NCBI RefSeq assembly: GCF_000699445.3
Contig: NC_067199.1
Location: 28,790,402 to 28,854,401, forward strand
From: Schistosoma haematobium
Lineage: Eukaryota > Platyhelminthes > Trematoda > Strigeidida > Schistosomatidae
Reading direction: 5' to 3'
DNA: 64,000 nucleotides
Every line of letters starts with the position of its first letter. The first letter of the stretch is position 1. The position numbers and the translations under genes were made by a program. Under the pieces are notes generated by a model. That model had not been told where the DNA came from, did no database searches, and saw nothing but the letters and a program-made list of their open reading frames with translations. Of this stretch, positions 1 to 9,822 are shown one piece after another.

Positions 1-88
1 GGATGCACATCTGTCAACAAGAGACTGATCAATTGCAGTCCTAAACATCAATAGAAACGTTCGAGAAAACAATTCTAAATGAAGTAAT
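1..88 (+). repeat. Sm-alpha-like SINE repeat, 3' fragment
   Basis: The first ~88 bases closely match the 3' half of the Sm-alpha-like copy at 21133-21215: both begin ggatgcac, share agagactgatcaa, and stay alignable to about base 88. The hammerhead part would lie upstream of the window. Direct sequence comparison supports the repeat call; the Sm-alpha name rests on the better preserved copies at 18.0 and 21.0 kb. Confidence 0.6.
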
Positions 89-2036
89 GTTAATAGATCG
101 TAATGAAACGTCAGAAGTGTGGAATGTCTTACATATGAACTTAATTTGCTACTTCCGGAAACCTGAGATTGTTCTCCAAACTGTACGCGATCAGTCCTTA
201 ATCAAGTGTTTTTACCTAATTTCCTCACCAATGAACTAATTTGTAACAGGAAGAGTTACTCATGAAGACGTTTGACTTCAGTAGTTTAACATATATTGAC
301 CTTCAAATGAACAATAATCCACTCCAGTCGTATGTCGTTCTACCACAAGGGTTTTTTTGAAGAACTATCTTAGGTTTTTACTCCTGTTTTAGTGATGAAT
401 ATTCAATCACTGTCACAGTGATAAGTCATTGGCTTAAGAAATGGTTCGCAAATGGCATCTAGTATTCTAAAAACCATCATCATTTTCCGTAAATACTCGA
501 ACTTACTAATCATTGAAACAGTGGAAATGTTGTCTGTCTAAGTTAGTACTAAACACTTGTTTCTCATTTCCAGTCATCCATTATAATAATCGTCTACAGT
601 TTCTCTATTCAGTGATCATGAATTATTAAAGCTTTACTCATGTTTGGGATGGGTGAGTAATCTTGACAGCTTAATCCTTTTTCTATTTTTAGTCTCTCAT
701 GAGACTGCGAAATAGCGGTTAATATTAGATGTCTAAAGCCTAATTAAAGTCTTGATTGAAAACATGTGGATTATACCAGTTATAAGAAAAACGAGAAAAA
801 GAGAATATTGTATCATAAAAGTTATTATTTCGTAAAATCAGTCCACTAATTTTGTGAAACAGCGACAAATAAGCACTGTTGCTATGATAAACTTGTTCGT
901 CGAAGGAAATATTGCTAAAACGTCTCGTTGGCAAGGTTTGATTGCCGGCCACTATAGTTACTGCCCAGGGTTATTCTATAAGATCAATAATATTTTTTTG
1001 ATGAATGAAATCAAAGTTCATGTGAAACACTGATGCGACATAGTTTTGAGTTCTCCTGAATGTCACGGCTTGAAAACCATGAATGTATTAACTATAACTT
1101 CATATAAAGTGAGTTAAATGGACTTCAACTGATAATAGACACAAATAAATTCTACCTAGTTATCTGAATTTTCTACAATAAGATAATTAATTCAGTGTAT
1201 CAGAATATTATTAAGTATCACTTTAGGAAACAGAAGTTTACTCATGTCATGTACCTTCAAGATTTTTAATGAAGTGAAATAAACGTATCATTCAATCTTC
1301 TTACTAGTCCGTAATTTTCAATAACAGTTTTGTATCAAATGGAAGTGTTCTATTATATATAGCAATTTTCTAACATCAATTACTACAATACTAATAAGTC
1401 CACGAAAGAAAACGATGTCGAAGCAAGAAATTGGAAAAAAAGTTAAGCTCTATTTTCTCCATAAGTGGCTCATTTAAATTGGGTCACTTTACTTAAACAC
1501 ATTATTGATATGAAACTGTATACTGTCTACTTATTGAACTTTAGTTTTGATCTATATGACGTGAAAATAGTGGGATCACAAGGATTAGCCATTTCGTAGT
1601 TGTAAAGTATATGTTGATGAAAGTAAAATGTTATCGCAAACAATTAACTGGTAATACATTTGAAACCACTAATAAAGTATACTTGACACCTGATGACATT
1701 CGTTAAAAAAACACTTTATATCTCCTCTTATATTCCATTTATGTAGATGATGTTTACAGTTTCTAAAAAAATATCATTGAGTTTTTCTCATCTGAAGAAA
1801 GATGTGAAAACAGTTTCCAGGTTTTAGAGGATATACTTGACAAAGAATGACATTGAAAAATGACATATTAACTTAAGTTCATTAATGAGATTGTAACCGA
1901 AATTTCATATAATTTTCATTGGTTTGAAAGATGGATTTAATTAGGATTTATTTACTAAAAAAACATGACACTATTTCCTAACTAATTGTAATTATCAGTA
2001 TAAGGTCGTGGAGATTGTTGAGTTTTTATTGAGATT
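89..2036. other. AT-rich non-coding stretch upstream of first visible gene A exon
   Basis: No exon with matching splice sites, RNA gene or recognisable transposon protein was seen on either strand. It is probably intron or upstream sequence of gene A, whose first visible exon starts in phase 0 at 3013 and so must have earlier exons outside the window. Confidence 0.4.
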
Positions 2037-2215
2037 ATTAAGTGATCGATGTTAGACCACAATTGAAAACATGTAGGCACTGGATAGCCGTTTCATCCTA
2101 GTACTCGACTCCTCAGCAGTACGTATCCATGATCTGGTACTAAGGACTCGAACACAGAACTTTCTGTCTCGCGTGAGAACGCTCATCCTCTAAATCACTG
2201 AGCAACAACAATGTT
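2037..2215 (-). mobile_element. tRNA-related SINE carrying a hammerhead ribozyme
   Basis: Read on the minus strand, the element starts with a tRNA-like head: an A-box-like stretch (ttgctcagtg, 2196-2205) and a B box close to consensus (tgttcgagtcc, about 2145-2155). A hammerhead module (2079-2120) and a tail (ttttcaattgtggtctaac) follow. The same hammerhead plus tail recurs at 2603, 7897 and 54129, but the tRNA-like head is seen only here. Pol III transcription is inferred from the boxes. Its 5' edge touches the inverted-repeat element at 2210-2504. Confidence 0.6.
2079..2120 (-). ncRNA. Hammerhead ribozyme, type I, minimal stem III
   Basis: On the minus strand: stem I actg pairs with cagt; the core ctgagga fits CUGANGA; a short stem II has an acta-type loop; then gaaac, a four-base loop and the cleavage-side strand. 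This is the minimal stem-III layout known for Sm-alpha and Penelope-associated hammerheads. Stem II carries a mismatch and the cleavage triplet reads UAUC rather than UGUC, so activity may be weak. Confidence 0.55.
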
Positions 2216-2504
2216 AATGTCTGTACGTATCATTACCAAGGTTTGATTTGATAATTTCGAATAAAGTGAGCATTGGTTGGATTGTTATAAATAAATAGTA
2301 CATTTGTAATATCCCAATGAGTAGAAAATTAGATTTTCTGACGTTTCGTGGCTTTGTGTAAGTCACTTTTACAGAGAATAAATAACCAAATTAAAATTAA
2401 TCCAATTGATTATCTATTCTCTGAACAAGTGACTTATACTAAGCCACGAAACGTCAGAAAATCTAATTTTTCTATTCATTGGGACATTACAAATGTTAAT
2501 GTCT
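2210..2504. mobile_element. Small inverted-repeat element with 13-bp target-site duplication
   Basis: Arms at about 2302-2380 and 2415-2494 are imperfect inverted repeats of ~78 bases (shared core ctgacgtttcgtggctt) around a ~34-base loop. The block is bounded by direct repeats aatgttaatgtct at 2210-2222 and 2492-2504, which look like a target-site duplication. No coding capacity. It could be a MITE or a Penelope-type pseudo-LTR pair; the sequence alone does not decide. Confidence 0.6.
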
Positions 2505-2700
2505 AATCGTGTCAAGTTTGAGACAGTTACTCACAGAATACGATGGAAGATGGTCGCGCAAAATCATGTATAGATTGGAGTTATACATTAATCGTGGGTG
2601 CTCACTGCTGAGGAGTCCCATACTAGGACCGAATGGCTGTCCAATGCTCACAGGTTTATAATTGTGATTTAACATCGATCGGTTTATGATTTTAATTAAT
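2505..2700 (+). mobile_element. Hammerhead SINE, plus strand
   Basis: The 3' part (hammerhead at 2603-2646 and tail ending cggtttatgattttaa) matches the minus-strand element at 2037-2215. The head (2505-2600) differs and shows no A/B boxes. The same ribozyme-tail cassette is therefore attached to different heads within 500 bases. Orientation is opposite to its neighbour. Confidence 0.55.
2603..2646 (+). ncRNA. Hammerhead ribozyme, near-intact core
   Basis: Stem I cactg/caatg flanks the core ctgagga (2608-2614). Stem II gtcc/ggac encloses a catacta loop, and ctgtc supplies the cleavage triplet. The GAAA box reads gaat after an extra c, so catalysis may be impaired. This is the best preserved stem II of this family in the window. 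Confidence 0.55.
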
Positions 2701-3012
2701 TGTAAGTAATTGACATTCATCTTTGTGTTGATCTAAAATATCAGTTGAATATACATCTATGAATACATTAATCTTATGTTTTTGTTGAAATTAAACATGT
2801 TATGCATGGAATATCTCTTTTTCAGATACTAAGATGAGAAACATATTATTGAATAAGTACAGTACATACTTGTATGAGTGAGGAAAATCTATATTAATTT
2901 GTGATTTTGCCAAGCAATTTTTAAATTCGGGATTATAAAACATTTTCTTGCTAATTGTGTAACTCTTTTCATACAACGTGGTAATTTCACTCTTGATATT
3001 TTTTAAATATAG

Positions 3013-3278
3013 GCATTTACTACAACTTTTACAAATACTTGGACTTTAATTTCTCCAAGTGCCACTGATGTATATAAACAAATGTGTACTGGAGGACCGT
3101 TTGAATTTAATTTCAATATGTGTCTGGCTGAAAGACGTTGTTCATTCTTTACGTATTGGATCAACAGAATTGTGAATGGTATTGCAGCTCTTAATGTCAC
3201 AAAAATAGATGTATATAAAAGTGGTTCAGATGTGTGGCTCTCAACCTCATTCTCTATAAATTTGACATCTGAACGTAG
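3013..3278 (+). CDS. Gene A exon 1 (visible), Cys-rich segment
   Basis: Acceptor taaatatag precedes; the donor is ag|gttagt. It encodes residues 1-88 and two bases of codon 89. Features seen: Cys in MCTGG, NMCLAE and RRCSFF, and sequons NVT and NLT. It is the parent of two retroelement-associated copies at 3461-3720 and 40028-40288, which differ from it at ~11 positions. Only this copy has a proper intron on its 5' side. Confidence 0.75.
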
Positions 3279-3329
3279 GTTAGTTTAAACTGATTAAATC
3301 CTACGTTGTTCATTAATTGTATTATATGC

Positions 3330-3341
3330 TACTGTAACTAG

Positions 3342-3344
<3 letters not shown>
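3330..3344 (+). repeat. Target-site duplication, left copy, of the intronic RTE insertion
   Basis: The 15-base sequence tactgtaactagact directly before the (CTTA)n run is repeated exactly at 7003-7017, after the element's 5' end. This defines the insertion as 3345-7002. The same sequence also appears next to the retrotransposed copy at ~40336-40350, where it is carried cargo and not a new target duplication. Confidence 0.85.
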
Positions 3345-3387
<43 letters not shown>

Positions 3388-3460
3388 GCCTGTTACTCCT
3401 CGTGAAGGAGCATAGGCCGCTCACCAGCATTCTCCATCCAACCCTGTCCTGGGCAATCCT

Positions 3461-3720
3461 ACTACAACTCTTACAAATACTTGGACTTTAATTTCTCCAA
3501 GTGCCACTGATGTATATAAACAAATGTGTACTGGAGGACCGTTTGAATTTAATTTCAATATGTGTCTGGCTGAAAGACATTGTTCATTCTTTACGTATTG
3601 GATCAACAGAATTGTGAATGGTATTGCTACTCTAAATTTTACAAAAATAGATGTATATAAAAGTGGTTCAGATGTGCGGTTCTCAACCTCATTCTTCATA
3701 AATTTGACATCTGAACGTAG
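3461..3720 (+). pseudogene. Duplicated copy of gene A exon 1 inside the RTE 3' end
   Basis: About 95% identical to 3019-3278; changes cluster at 3624-3641 and 3676-3700. It is followed by the same ~60 bases of intron, the target-site sequence and (CTTA)n. The native acceptor is lost: the sequence before it is RTE 3' end (gtcctgggcaatcct). It is probably not spliced normally. It arose by tandem duplication of exon + intron + RTE tail, with breakpoints at a short shared actacaac. Confidence 0.8.
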
Positions 3721-3805
3721 GTTAGTTTAAACTGATTAAATTCTACGTTGTTCATTAATTGTATTATATGCTACTGTAACTAGACTTACTTACTTACTTA
3801 CTTAC

Positions 3806-4267
3806 TTACTTACGCCTGTTACTCCTCGTGAAGGAGCATAGGCCGCTCACCAGCATTCTCCATCTAACCCTGTCCTGGGCAATCCTTTCTAGCTCCTTCC
3901 AGTTGTAATTCATCCTTTTCATATCTGCTTCTATTATCCGACGTAATGTGTTCTTTGGCCTTCCACTTTCCCGCTTCCCTTCAGGATTCCAAGTTAGGGC
4001 TTGCCTCGTGATGCAGTTTGACAATTTGCGTAATGTAGTTCCTATCCATTTCCATCGTCTCTTCCTGATTTCTTCTTCAGCTGGAAGCTGATTTGTTCTC
4101 TCCCACAGTAGGCTGTTGCTGATGGTATCCGGCCAATGGATGTTGAGTATCTTGCTTAGACAGCTATTTATAAATACTTGTGCCTTCTTGATGGTGGTTG
4201 TTGTAGTTCTCCAAGTTTCAGCTCCATACAATAAAACTGCCTTGACGTTGGTATTGAAGATTCTCAC
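3806..4267 (-). pseudogene. RTE reverse transcriptase C-terminal region
   Basis: This 153-codon frame continues the RT ORF after a TAG stop at about 4298. It includes the conserved thumb/C-terminal stretches [27 protein letters not shown] and GRPKNTLRR typical of schistosome RTE proteins, and ends near the element's 3' end (SNRRK). The same stop occurs in the copy at 40.9 kb, so it was already present before that copy was made. Confidence 0.8.
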
Positions 4268-4297
4268 TTTTATATTGGTTGAAAGTTGTTTCGAGTT

Positions 4298-5386
4298 CTA
4301 TATGTTCTTCAACTGTAAGAATGCGACCCTTGCTTTGCTGATCCTCGCCTTTACGTCTGCATCGGATCCTCCTTGTTCTCCGATTATGCTTCCCAGGTAT
4401 GTGAAGGATTCTACATCTTCCAGAGTTTCGCCATCAAGTGTGATTGGATTGCTGTTCTCCACTTTGAATTTGAGGACCTTAGTTTTCCCTTTGTGTATGC
4501 TGAGGCCTACTGACGCAGAGACTGCTGCTACACTGGCTGTCTTTATCCGCACTTGTTCATGTGTATACGATAGGAAGGCTATGTCATCTGCGAAGTTCAA
4601 ACCGTCTAATTGGTTCTGAGCTGTCCATTGTATTCTGTGTTTTCCCTCAGATGTCGAGGTTCTCATAATCCAGTCGACCACCAGAAGAAAGAGGAAGGGA
4701 GAGAGTAGACAGCCTTGTCTGACTCCGGTCCTTACTTGGAATGCATCTGTCAGCTGTCCTCCATGCACTACTTTGCACTGTATTCCGTCGTATGAGTTCT
4801 GGATAATATTGACAATCTTCTCAGGAACTCCATAGTGTCGAAGAAGTTTCCACAACGTCCTCCTATCCACACTGTCAAATGCCTTTTCATAATCAATGGA
4901 GTTGATGTACAGTGACGAGTTCCACTCAACTGATTGTTCAGCGATGATCCGTAGTGTTGCAATTCGGTCTGTGCACGACCGATCCTTACTGATACCAGCT
5001 TGTTGATCTCGAAGTTGGGCGTCTACTGCATCTTTCATCCGGTTCAGCAACACTCTATTGAAGACCTTCCCTGGTATTGACAGTAGTGTAATGCCTCTGT
5101 AGTTTTCACATTTGCTCAGATCTCCTTTCTTTGGAATCTTGACGAGGTGCTCTTCTTTCCAGTCCATCGGCATTCGTTCCTCCTCCCAAATCTTTTTGAA
5201 TAGAAGGTAAAGCATGTTTGTAGTAACTTCGATGTCTGACTCCAGTGCTCCAGCTGGTATGTTGTCGGGTCCTGCTGCTTTCCCGTTCTTGATTTGTCTG
5301 ACGGCCATTCTGATTTCGCCCGTCGTTGGTGGGTTGACGTCTATGGGAAGGTCTGTGTGTGCTGCTTCGATGTCCGGTGGATTCAT
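4298..5386 (-). pseudogene. RTE reverse transcriptase domain
   Basis: This 362-codon frame holds the RT core: KIPKKGDLSKCENYRGI, motif A YEKAFDSVDR, motif B GVRQGCLLSPFLF and motif C FADD (the usual YADD/FADD box). It ends at a nonsense codon in the ...LKNI region, where the family normally reads on into NSKQLSTN. It would be inactive as it stands. Confidence 0.85.
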
Positions 5387-5588
5387 AGGATCCGGCCTAT
5401 TCAGGAGTTCCTCGAAGTGTTCTACCCATCTGTTCCGCTGTTGTTGAATTTCAGTTACTGGCTTGCCTTCTTTGTCTCTCTGGTTTACTGTATTTCCCCG
5501 ATAGTTTCTTCGTTGTATCGTGAAGCTGTTTCATATTTCCTTCTCTAGAAGCTTTTTCTGCCGTCGTTGCTAGTTCTTCCACGTACTT

Positions 5589-5831
5589 CTACTTGTCGGT
5601 TCCAATGCTCCTCTTCACTTGCTTGTTTGCTTCTGTGTATTCAGCTTGTGCTTGAACTTTCTTTGCTTGCGTTTGGTTGTTGTTAATTGCTGTCTTCTTG
5701 TTCTTCCTTTCTTTAAACTTGTCCAGAGTTTCTATAGAGATCCATTCCTTATGATGGTGTTTCTGTAGGCCCAGAACCTCTTGACACGTTGAAGTTAATG
5801 CTTCTTTGATGCCTTTCCAGTTGTCCTCCAT
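5589..5831 (-). pseudogene. RTE linker between endonuclease and RT
   Basis: Open frame with DNWKGIKEALTSTCQEVLG and a Lys/Gln-rich stretch, the conserved spacer between EN and RT in this family. Stops on both sides (about 5836 and 5588) separate it from its neighbours. Confidence 0.7.
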
Positions 5832-5918
5832 AGTAGTTTAATCTTCCTTCATTAGATCCTGTTAGGCGTGAAACCTGTTGTTAAGAGCTATCTTGAATTC
5901 ATTGAGTCTGTCAGTATC

Positions 5919-6767
5919 TCAAAGGAAGCCTGTATTGAGCCTTTGTATTGCTGTTTGTCCAGTTGTCCAGTTCTTTTTTAGCTTCAGTTTTAAATTGGCT
6001 ACAACTAGGTGGTGATCTGAAGCTATGTCAGCACCTCTCCTGATTCTCACATCTTCTACTGTCCTTCTAATTTTTTTGTTGATGTAAATATGATTTATCT
6101 GGTTCTCTGTAGTGTGGTCCAGTGAGATCCATGTAGCCTCGTGTATACGTTTGTGTGGAAATATTGTGCCTCCTATGACCAATTTGTTGAATTCACATAG
6201 ATTTGCAAATCTTTCTCCATTTTCGTTTCTCTGTCCCAGTCCATGTCGTCCCATAATATCTTCATATCCGGTGTTGTCTATTCCGACCTTGGCATTTAGA
6301 TCTCCCATTAGAATTGTGAGGTCCTTTCTTGAGCATTTCTCTATGATTGACTGCAGCCGCTCGTAGAATTGATCTTTAATGTCGTCGTTGCTATCATTGG
6401 TGGGTGCATAACATTGGATAATATTCATTGTGATACCCTCCTTCTTTGTTTTGAATGATGCTTTGATGATTCTGGATCCATGAGATTCCCATCCTACAAG
6501 TGCATTTCGTGCTACTTTGGACAGCATTAAAGCGACTCCCTGAGTGTGTGGAGCATTTTCCTCTTCGTAACCGGAATATAGCGGCATCTCTCCCGTAGCT
6601 AGCCTTTTCTGTCCAACTTGGGTCCAGTGGGTTTCGCTGATTCCCAGTACTGCCAAATTGTATCTCCTCATTTCCGTTGCTATTTGACTGGTCTTTCCGG
6701 TCTCCCACATTGTTCGGACGTTCCATGTACCTACAAAAAGTTTTGCTCTGGTTGTTAGAGGGGGCAT
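5919..6767 (-). pseudogene. RTE apurinic-type endonuclease domain
   Basis: 282 codons with the APE signatures in order: WNVRT, ISETHW (catalytic Glu), CYAPTND, GDLNAKVG and SDHHLV (catalytic Asp/His). One site usually written DHI reads NHI here, which may affect activity. The domain nicks target DNA in the element's life cycle. The frame ends at a stop where the family continues into the linker, so the polyprotein is broken. Confidence 0.85.
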
Positions 6768-7002
6768 CGGTTTCGTAGCTTCGGAAGGAACTCGGCTTTC
6801 ATCATGAAGCGTTATAATTCTTTTAAATCAAGACCTTCTAACTCCCAGGACAGAGTTAAAATGGTTTGAATTATTTTTTCTGGTAAGCGTTTTTTTAGCG
6901 AGTTAGTTTTCTACGGGATGTGGACGCTGACCCCATGCTCAACCCTCCTCCTTTACCCGGACTTGGGACCGGCAGTAACTCTAGAAGAGCTACAGGCGGA
7001 GT

Positions 7003-7017
7003 TACTGTAACTAGACT
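7003..7017 (+). repeat. Target-site duplication, right copy, of the intronic RTE insertion
   Basis: Exact repeat of tactgtaactagact at 3330-3344. It marks the 5' boundary of the element, whose first bases (minus strand) read ctccgcctgtagctcttc. Confidence 0.85.
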
Positions 7018-8294
7018 AGCGTTCCATAAATGTACACACTTACTTTCAGTGATTGAAAGTGAATTGTGTGAAATTATGTGAAAAATAACTCAAGAGATCT
7101 AGATAATAATTATACTGGTAAATCGAGAAATGGATTTAGTTGAACAGCTGGAGCTGAATACTTACGTTTGACATGATTTTCATTGTAATTGTACGCGCTA
7201 AATATTCATACTTTTGCTGAAAGTTATTTATCACTTTACATTCACAAGGCAATAGAAAGTAAAACAATTTATTATACACCGATTAAGACTACTTATGAGT
7301 CAGTAATCTTATGTTCGATTCGGCACATTTTTTACCTCAGAGCAATTCATTTTTTCGCATTTCAATTTATGTAAATAATTGAAGACCACCAAACCAGTTC
7401 ATTCATACAGATGAAGAGGAAGCAGTAAAATGCAATGATGAATTCATGAAATCATCCATTCAATTTAGTTCCTGCTTCATTTAAATTTGTTAAGGGAACT
7501 GATCGGGTAAAAATGTAAAACAATGTACAGTCATAATGAAAAAGAAAGAGTTAAAATGGAATTACTTCTCTCTAATTAGCATTTTCTAAACATGAAAATT
7601 ATCATTTTTACTCTACTTAAACATGAGTACATAGATAAATATTAAAAGTTATCCGATTTCAAACATTAACAGAATGTTGTTATGAAATAACTGAGAAAGT
7701 GATAAACCAGTTGATGTGATAAAATAGTGATAGAAATTTACTTGTCTATGACCACATATACACGTCTTTAAAATGACGAGTACCGCATGATTTAGATGTC
7801 AGTATATGGTTGTAGAGATTCCTGAATTTCATTAAAATCATGAACTGATCAATGTTAGACCATCATTGAAAACGTAGAAGCAGTACACATAAAGCGAACT
7901 GTTGAGGAGTCGCATACTGGGGAGAAATGGCAATTCAGATTTTGAATGGTGGTTTTACGTTGTTCAGTTCATGGTTAAAGTGAAACAAGATTTCATTGCT
8001 TTTAACGTAAACATATGCCTAGAAAGTTGAAACTCCAAATTATTTCATAATGATTCTATCTCGAGATTATGTCTATATTAATTATTACAGTTTAAATAAG
8101 AGAGAACATTTGTTTCACACTTTTTCTGCAATCGACTGTATCGTTGTTCCGTTGACGCCATACTAAAAAATAAATTTCTGTCCATCATTAGCATGACTTT
8201 TGTGCTTACCGATTTAATTGGTAACGCACCCCATTACTCCTCTAATATGTACAAACAAACCATAAAACTAATTATTTTTAATTATTTTCTTCAG
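7018..8294. other. Rest of gene A intron 1
   Basis: AT-rich. The only structure seen is a broken hammerhead-SINE remnant at 7840-7975. No exon-like open frame with usable splice sites. Confidence 0.4.
7840..7975 (+). mobile_element. Rearranged hammerhead-SINE remnant
   Basis: 7840-7895 resembles the SINE tail on the minus strand (gatcaatgttagaccatcattgaa reversed). 7897-7940 resembles the hammerhead on the plus strand: actg, ttgagga for ctgagga, gagaaatggc. A second tail copy follows (gaatggtggtttta). The two halves are head-to-head, so this is an inversion or two nested fragments. The ribozyme core is mutated. Confidence 0.5.
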
Positions 8295-8349
8295 TTATGT
8301 GAGAGTGGATTACGGCCCATTATGCACTAGTAATCAAAATGCTTATTGT
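8295..8349 (+). CDS. Gene A exon 2, 55-nt micro-exon
   Basis: Acceptor ttattttcttcag and donor tgt|gtaagt. One base completes codon 89 (Ser) and 18 codons follow, read Y-V-R-V-D-Y-G-P-L-C and onward to a final Cys. Both phases fit the neighbours (2/1 on entry, 0 on exit). Too short to stand alone; the support is splice sites plus phase. Confidence 0.6.
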
Positions 8350-9660
8350 GTAAGTTTACAGAATAGTAAGTGTTCTGTTGTACTCTGTGTTCAGATAAAA
8401 CTGTATCGGGATTGTGTTCTTACATAGAAATTGAAAATAAACATGCTTGATCCCTTATACAATTACAGTAAAATGCATTAAAACTAATTTTCGAGTTGTT
8501 AATGGCAACATAATTAATGCATTAAGTAGTTTCGATCAAAGACTTAAAAACTTCATGAAACGTAGTTACACAAAATTTTGTCACAAACAACAGAAAAAAT
8601 TAGTAACTAATTTAAGTGTAGTTAGTAACAGATATACAAATCAAAGTTTACATTTTGAATCCAATCAAAATTAACACGGACTAGATTTCAGCTTTCAACG
8701 TGGTTGTCTAAACATGCTCAGTAGCTTTGATAGTGAGGATTTCTCACTACCCTCAAATCTAAACGTCTATCCCAGATTTATTCAGAGTCGACGTTCAGTC
8801 GAACACCAGAAGGTAAAGTGTTAATTGGTGTTGACAACTCCATTATTGTCAGTATTATTTTCACTACTGATGATTCGTTAGGCCGTTCGAAGCCCATGGT
8901 AGGCATGCGACTGCCAATCTGAAGACGAATATAGTAAACATCAAAATGAGCTCAGTTAATTTACAGCTATTTGATGGTGATTACATTCTGAGATGATATG
9001 GTAAACATCAGTCGTTCTTTGAATCCTAGTGTATTCGTTATTTTGCTGACAACTATAACTGTTATATATAATGATCGAGTCATTCGTCTTTATCTTGGTG
9101 AGATACACGTCATTGGAATATTTTAAGATTTTCTGCCGAAATTCATAACGTAATTATTGGCATTTCCTAGAATTAGAGAAGATATAAATAAAGTGTCTTT
9201 GTATTAAAAGTGTCAAGTAATAAGGCTACTTACAAATAAAAACATACTTGACTTTTATGATAACGAAAACACTGAATGATAGTGACACACTGTTAGTTTA
9301 GGTCACTTCTAGATTTCAAATTCAAATTGTTGGCCTGACGTATGTATTTATGATCGATTATTTCACGTTTTAATATCCTCATTAAATTCCTGCCAATTTT
9401 CTGGAAAATGGATTTACTTATTCATTCACGAAATTCATGAAATTGTAACTCACCTTCTGATCATCAATGGAAAAGACATAATTTATGTTAATCCTGACAT
9501 TCGGCCTATTGATACGACGCTTAAGCAGTATGATAATTCTTCGAATACAACGGTGATTTGTTGATGATATAAGAAATCAATACAACACTGTAATCAACCA
9601 TTTTTCTGTTTTTCATTATTTTCTTACACCATAACAATGTCATTCTATTTTATTGCGTAG
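8350..9660. other. Gene A intron 2, nothing recognised
   Basis: AT-rich intron. No transposon protein, RNA or long repeat seen. Confidence 0.4.
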
Positions 9661-9822
9661 ACGCTATTTAAACATACTCTTTATGTAATGGGAGATTGCA
9701 ATGCGACAACGACAATAAACTACGCTTTCCCAACATTTGTTAATATCAGTGGGAGTACAAAAAATTTTACCGGCCAGACTTTGGTATTGAGTCCAATACC
9801 AAGTTTCCCAATATACACCGAC
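9661..9822 (+). CDS. Gene A exon 3
   Basis: Acceptor ttattgcgtag, donor gac|gtaagc, 54 codons, phase 0 to phase 0 (residues 108-161). Ser/Thr-rich with sequons NAT and NFT, and alternating hydrophobics as in beta-strands. Confidence 0.65.

Larger units (their letters stand above)
3345..7002 (-). mobile_element. RTE-clade non-LTR retrotransposon, near full-length, with internal duplication
   Basis: Minus-strand order: 5' UTR (7002-6768), APE-type endonuclease (6767-5919), linker, reverse transcriptase (5386-4298), C-terminal region (4267-3806), short 3' end and (TAAG)n tail. Exact 15-bp target duplications flank it. A single-ORF EN-RT layout with a short tandem-repeat tail is typical of the RTE clade (SR2-like in schistosomes). 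The ORF is broken by several stops. The 3' end is doubled: 3389-3460 is a truncated 3' end, followed by an exon copy (3461-3720), intron sequence and a second (CTTA)n before the main body from 3812. It lies antisense in gene A's first visible intron. Confidence 0.85.

Noticed and set aside
2140..2215. tRNA gene call from A- and B-box-like sequence
   Set aside because: No acceptor-stem or anticodon-arm folding is apparent and it continues directly into a hammerhead SINE, so it is a tRNA-derived head, not a tRNA.
3345..3388. (CTTA)n runs as CRISPR-like or satellite arrays
   Set aside because: They are the tandem-repeat tails of the RTE element; each lies exactly at an RTE 3' end.
3003..3699. 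Minus-strand frames opposite the exon copies (3003-3200, 3421-3699, 39989-40267)
   Set aside because: Antisense shadows of gene A exon 1 and its copies. The plus strand has the splice sites and phase continuity.
4116..4619. 167-codon plus-strand frame (and its twin at 40712-41215)
   Set aside because: Exact antisense shadow of the RTE reverse transcriptase. Its length comes from RT codon structure, and both RTE copies show it.
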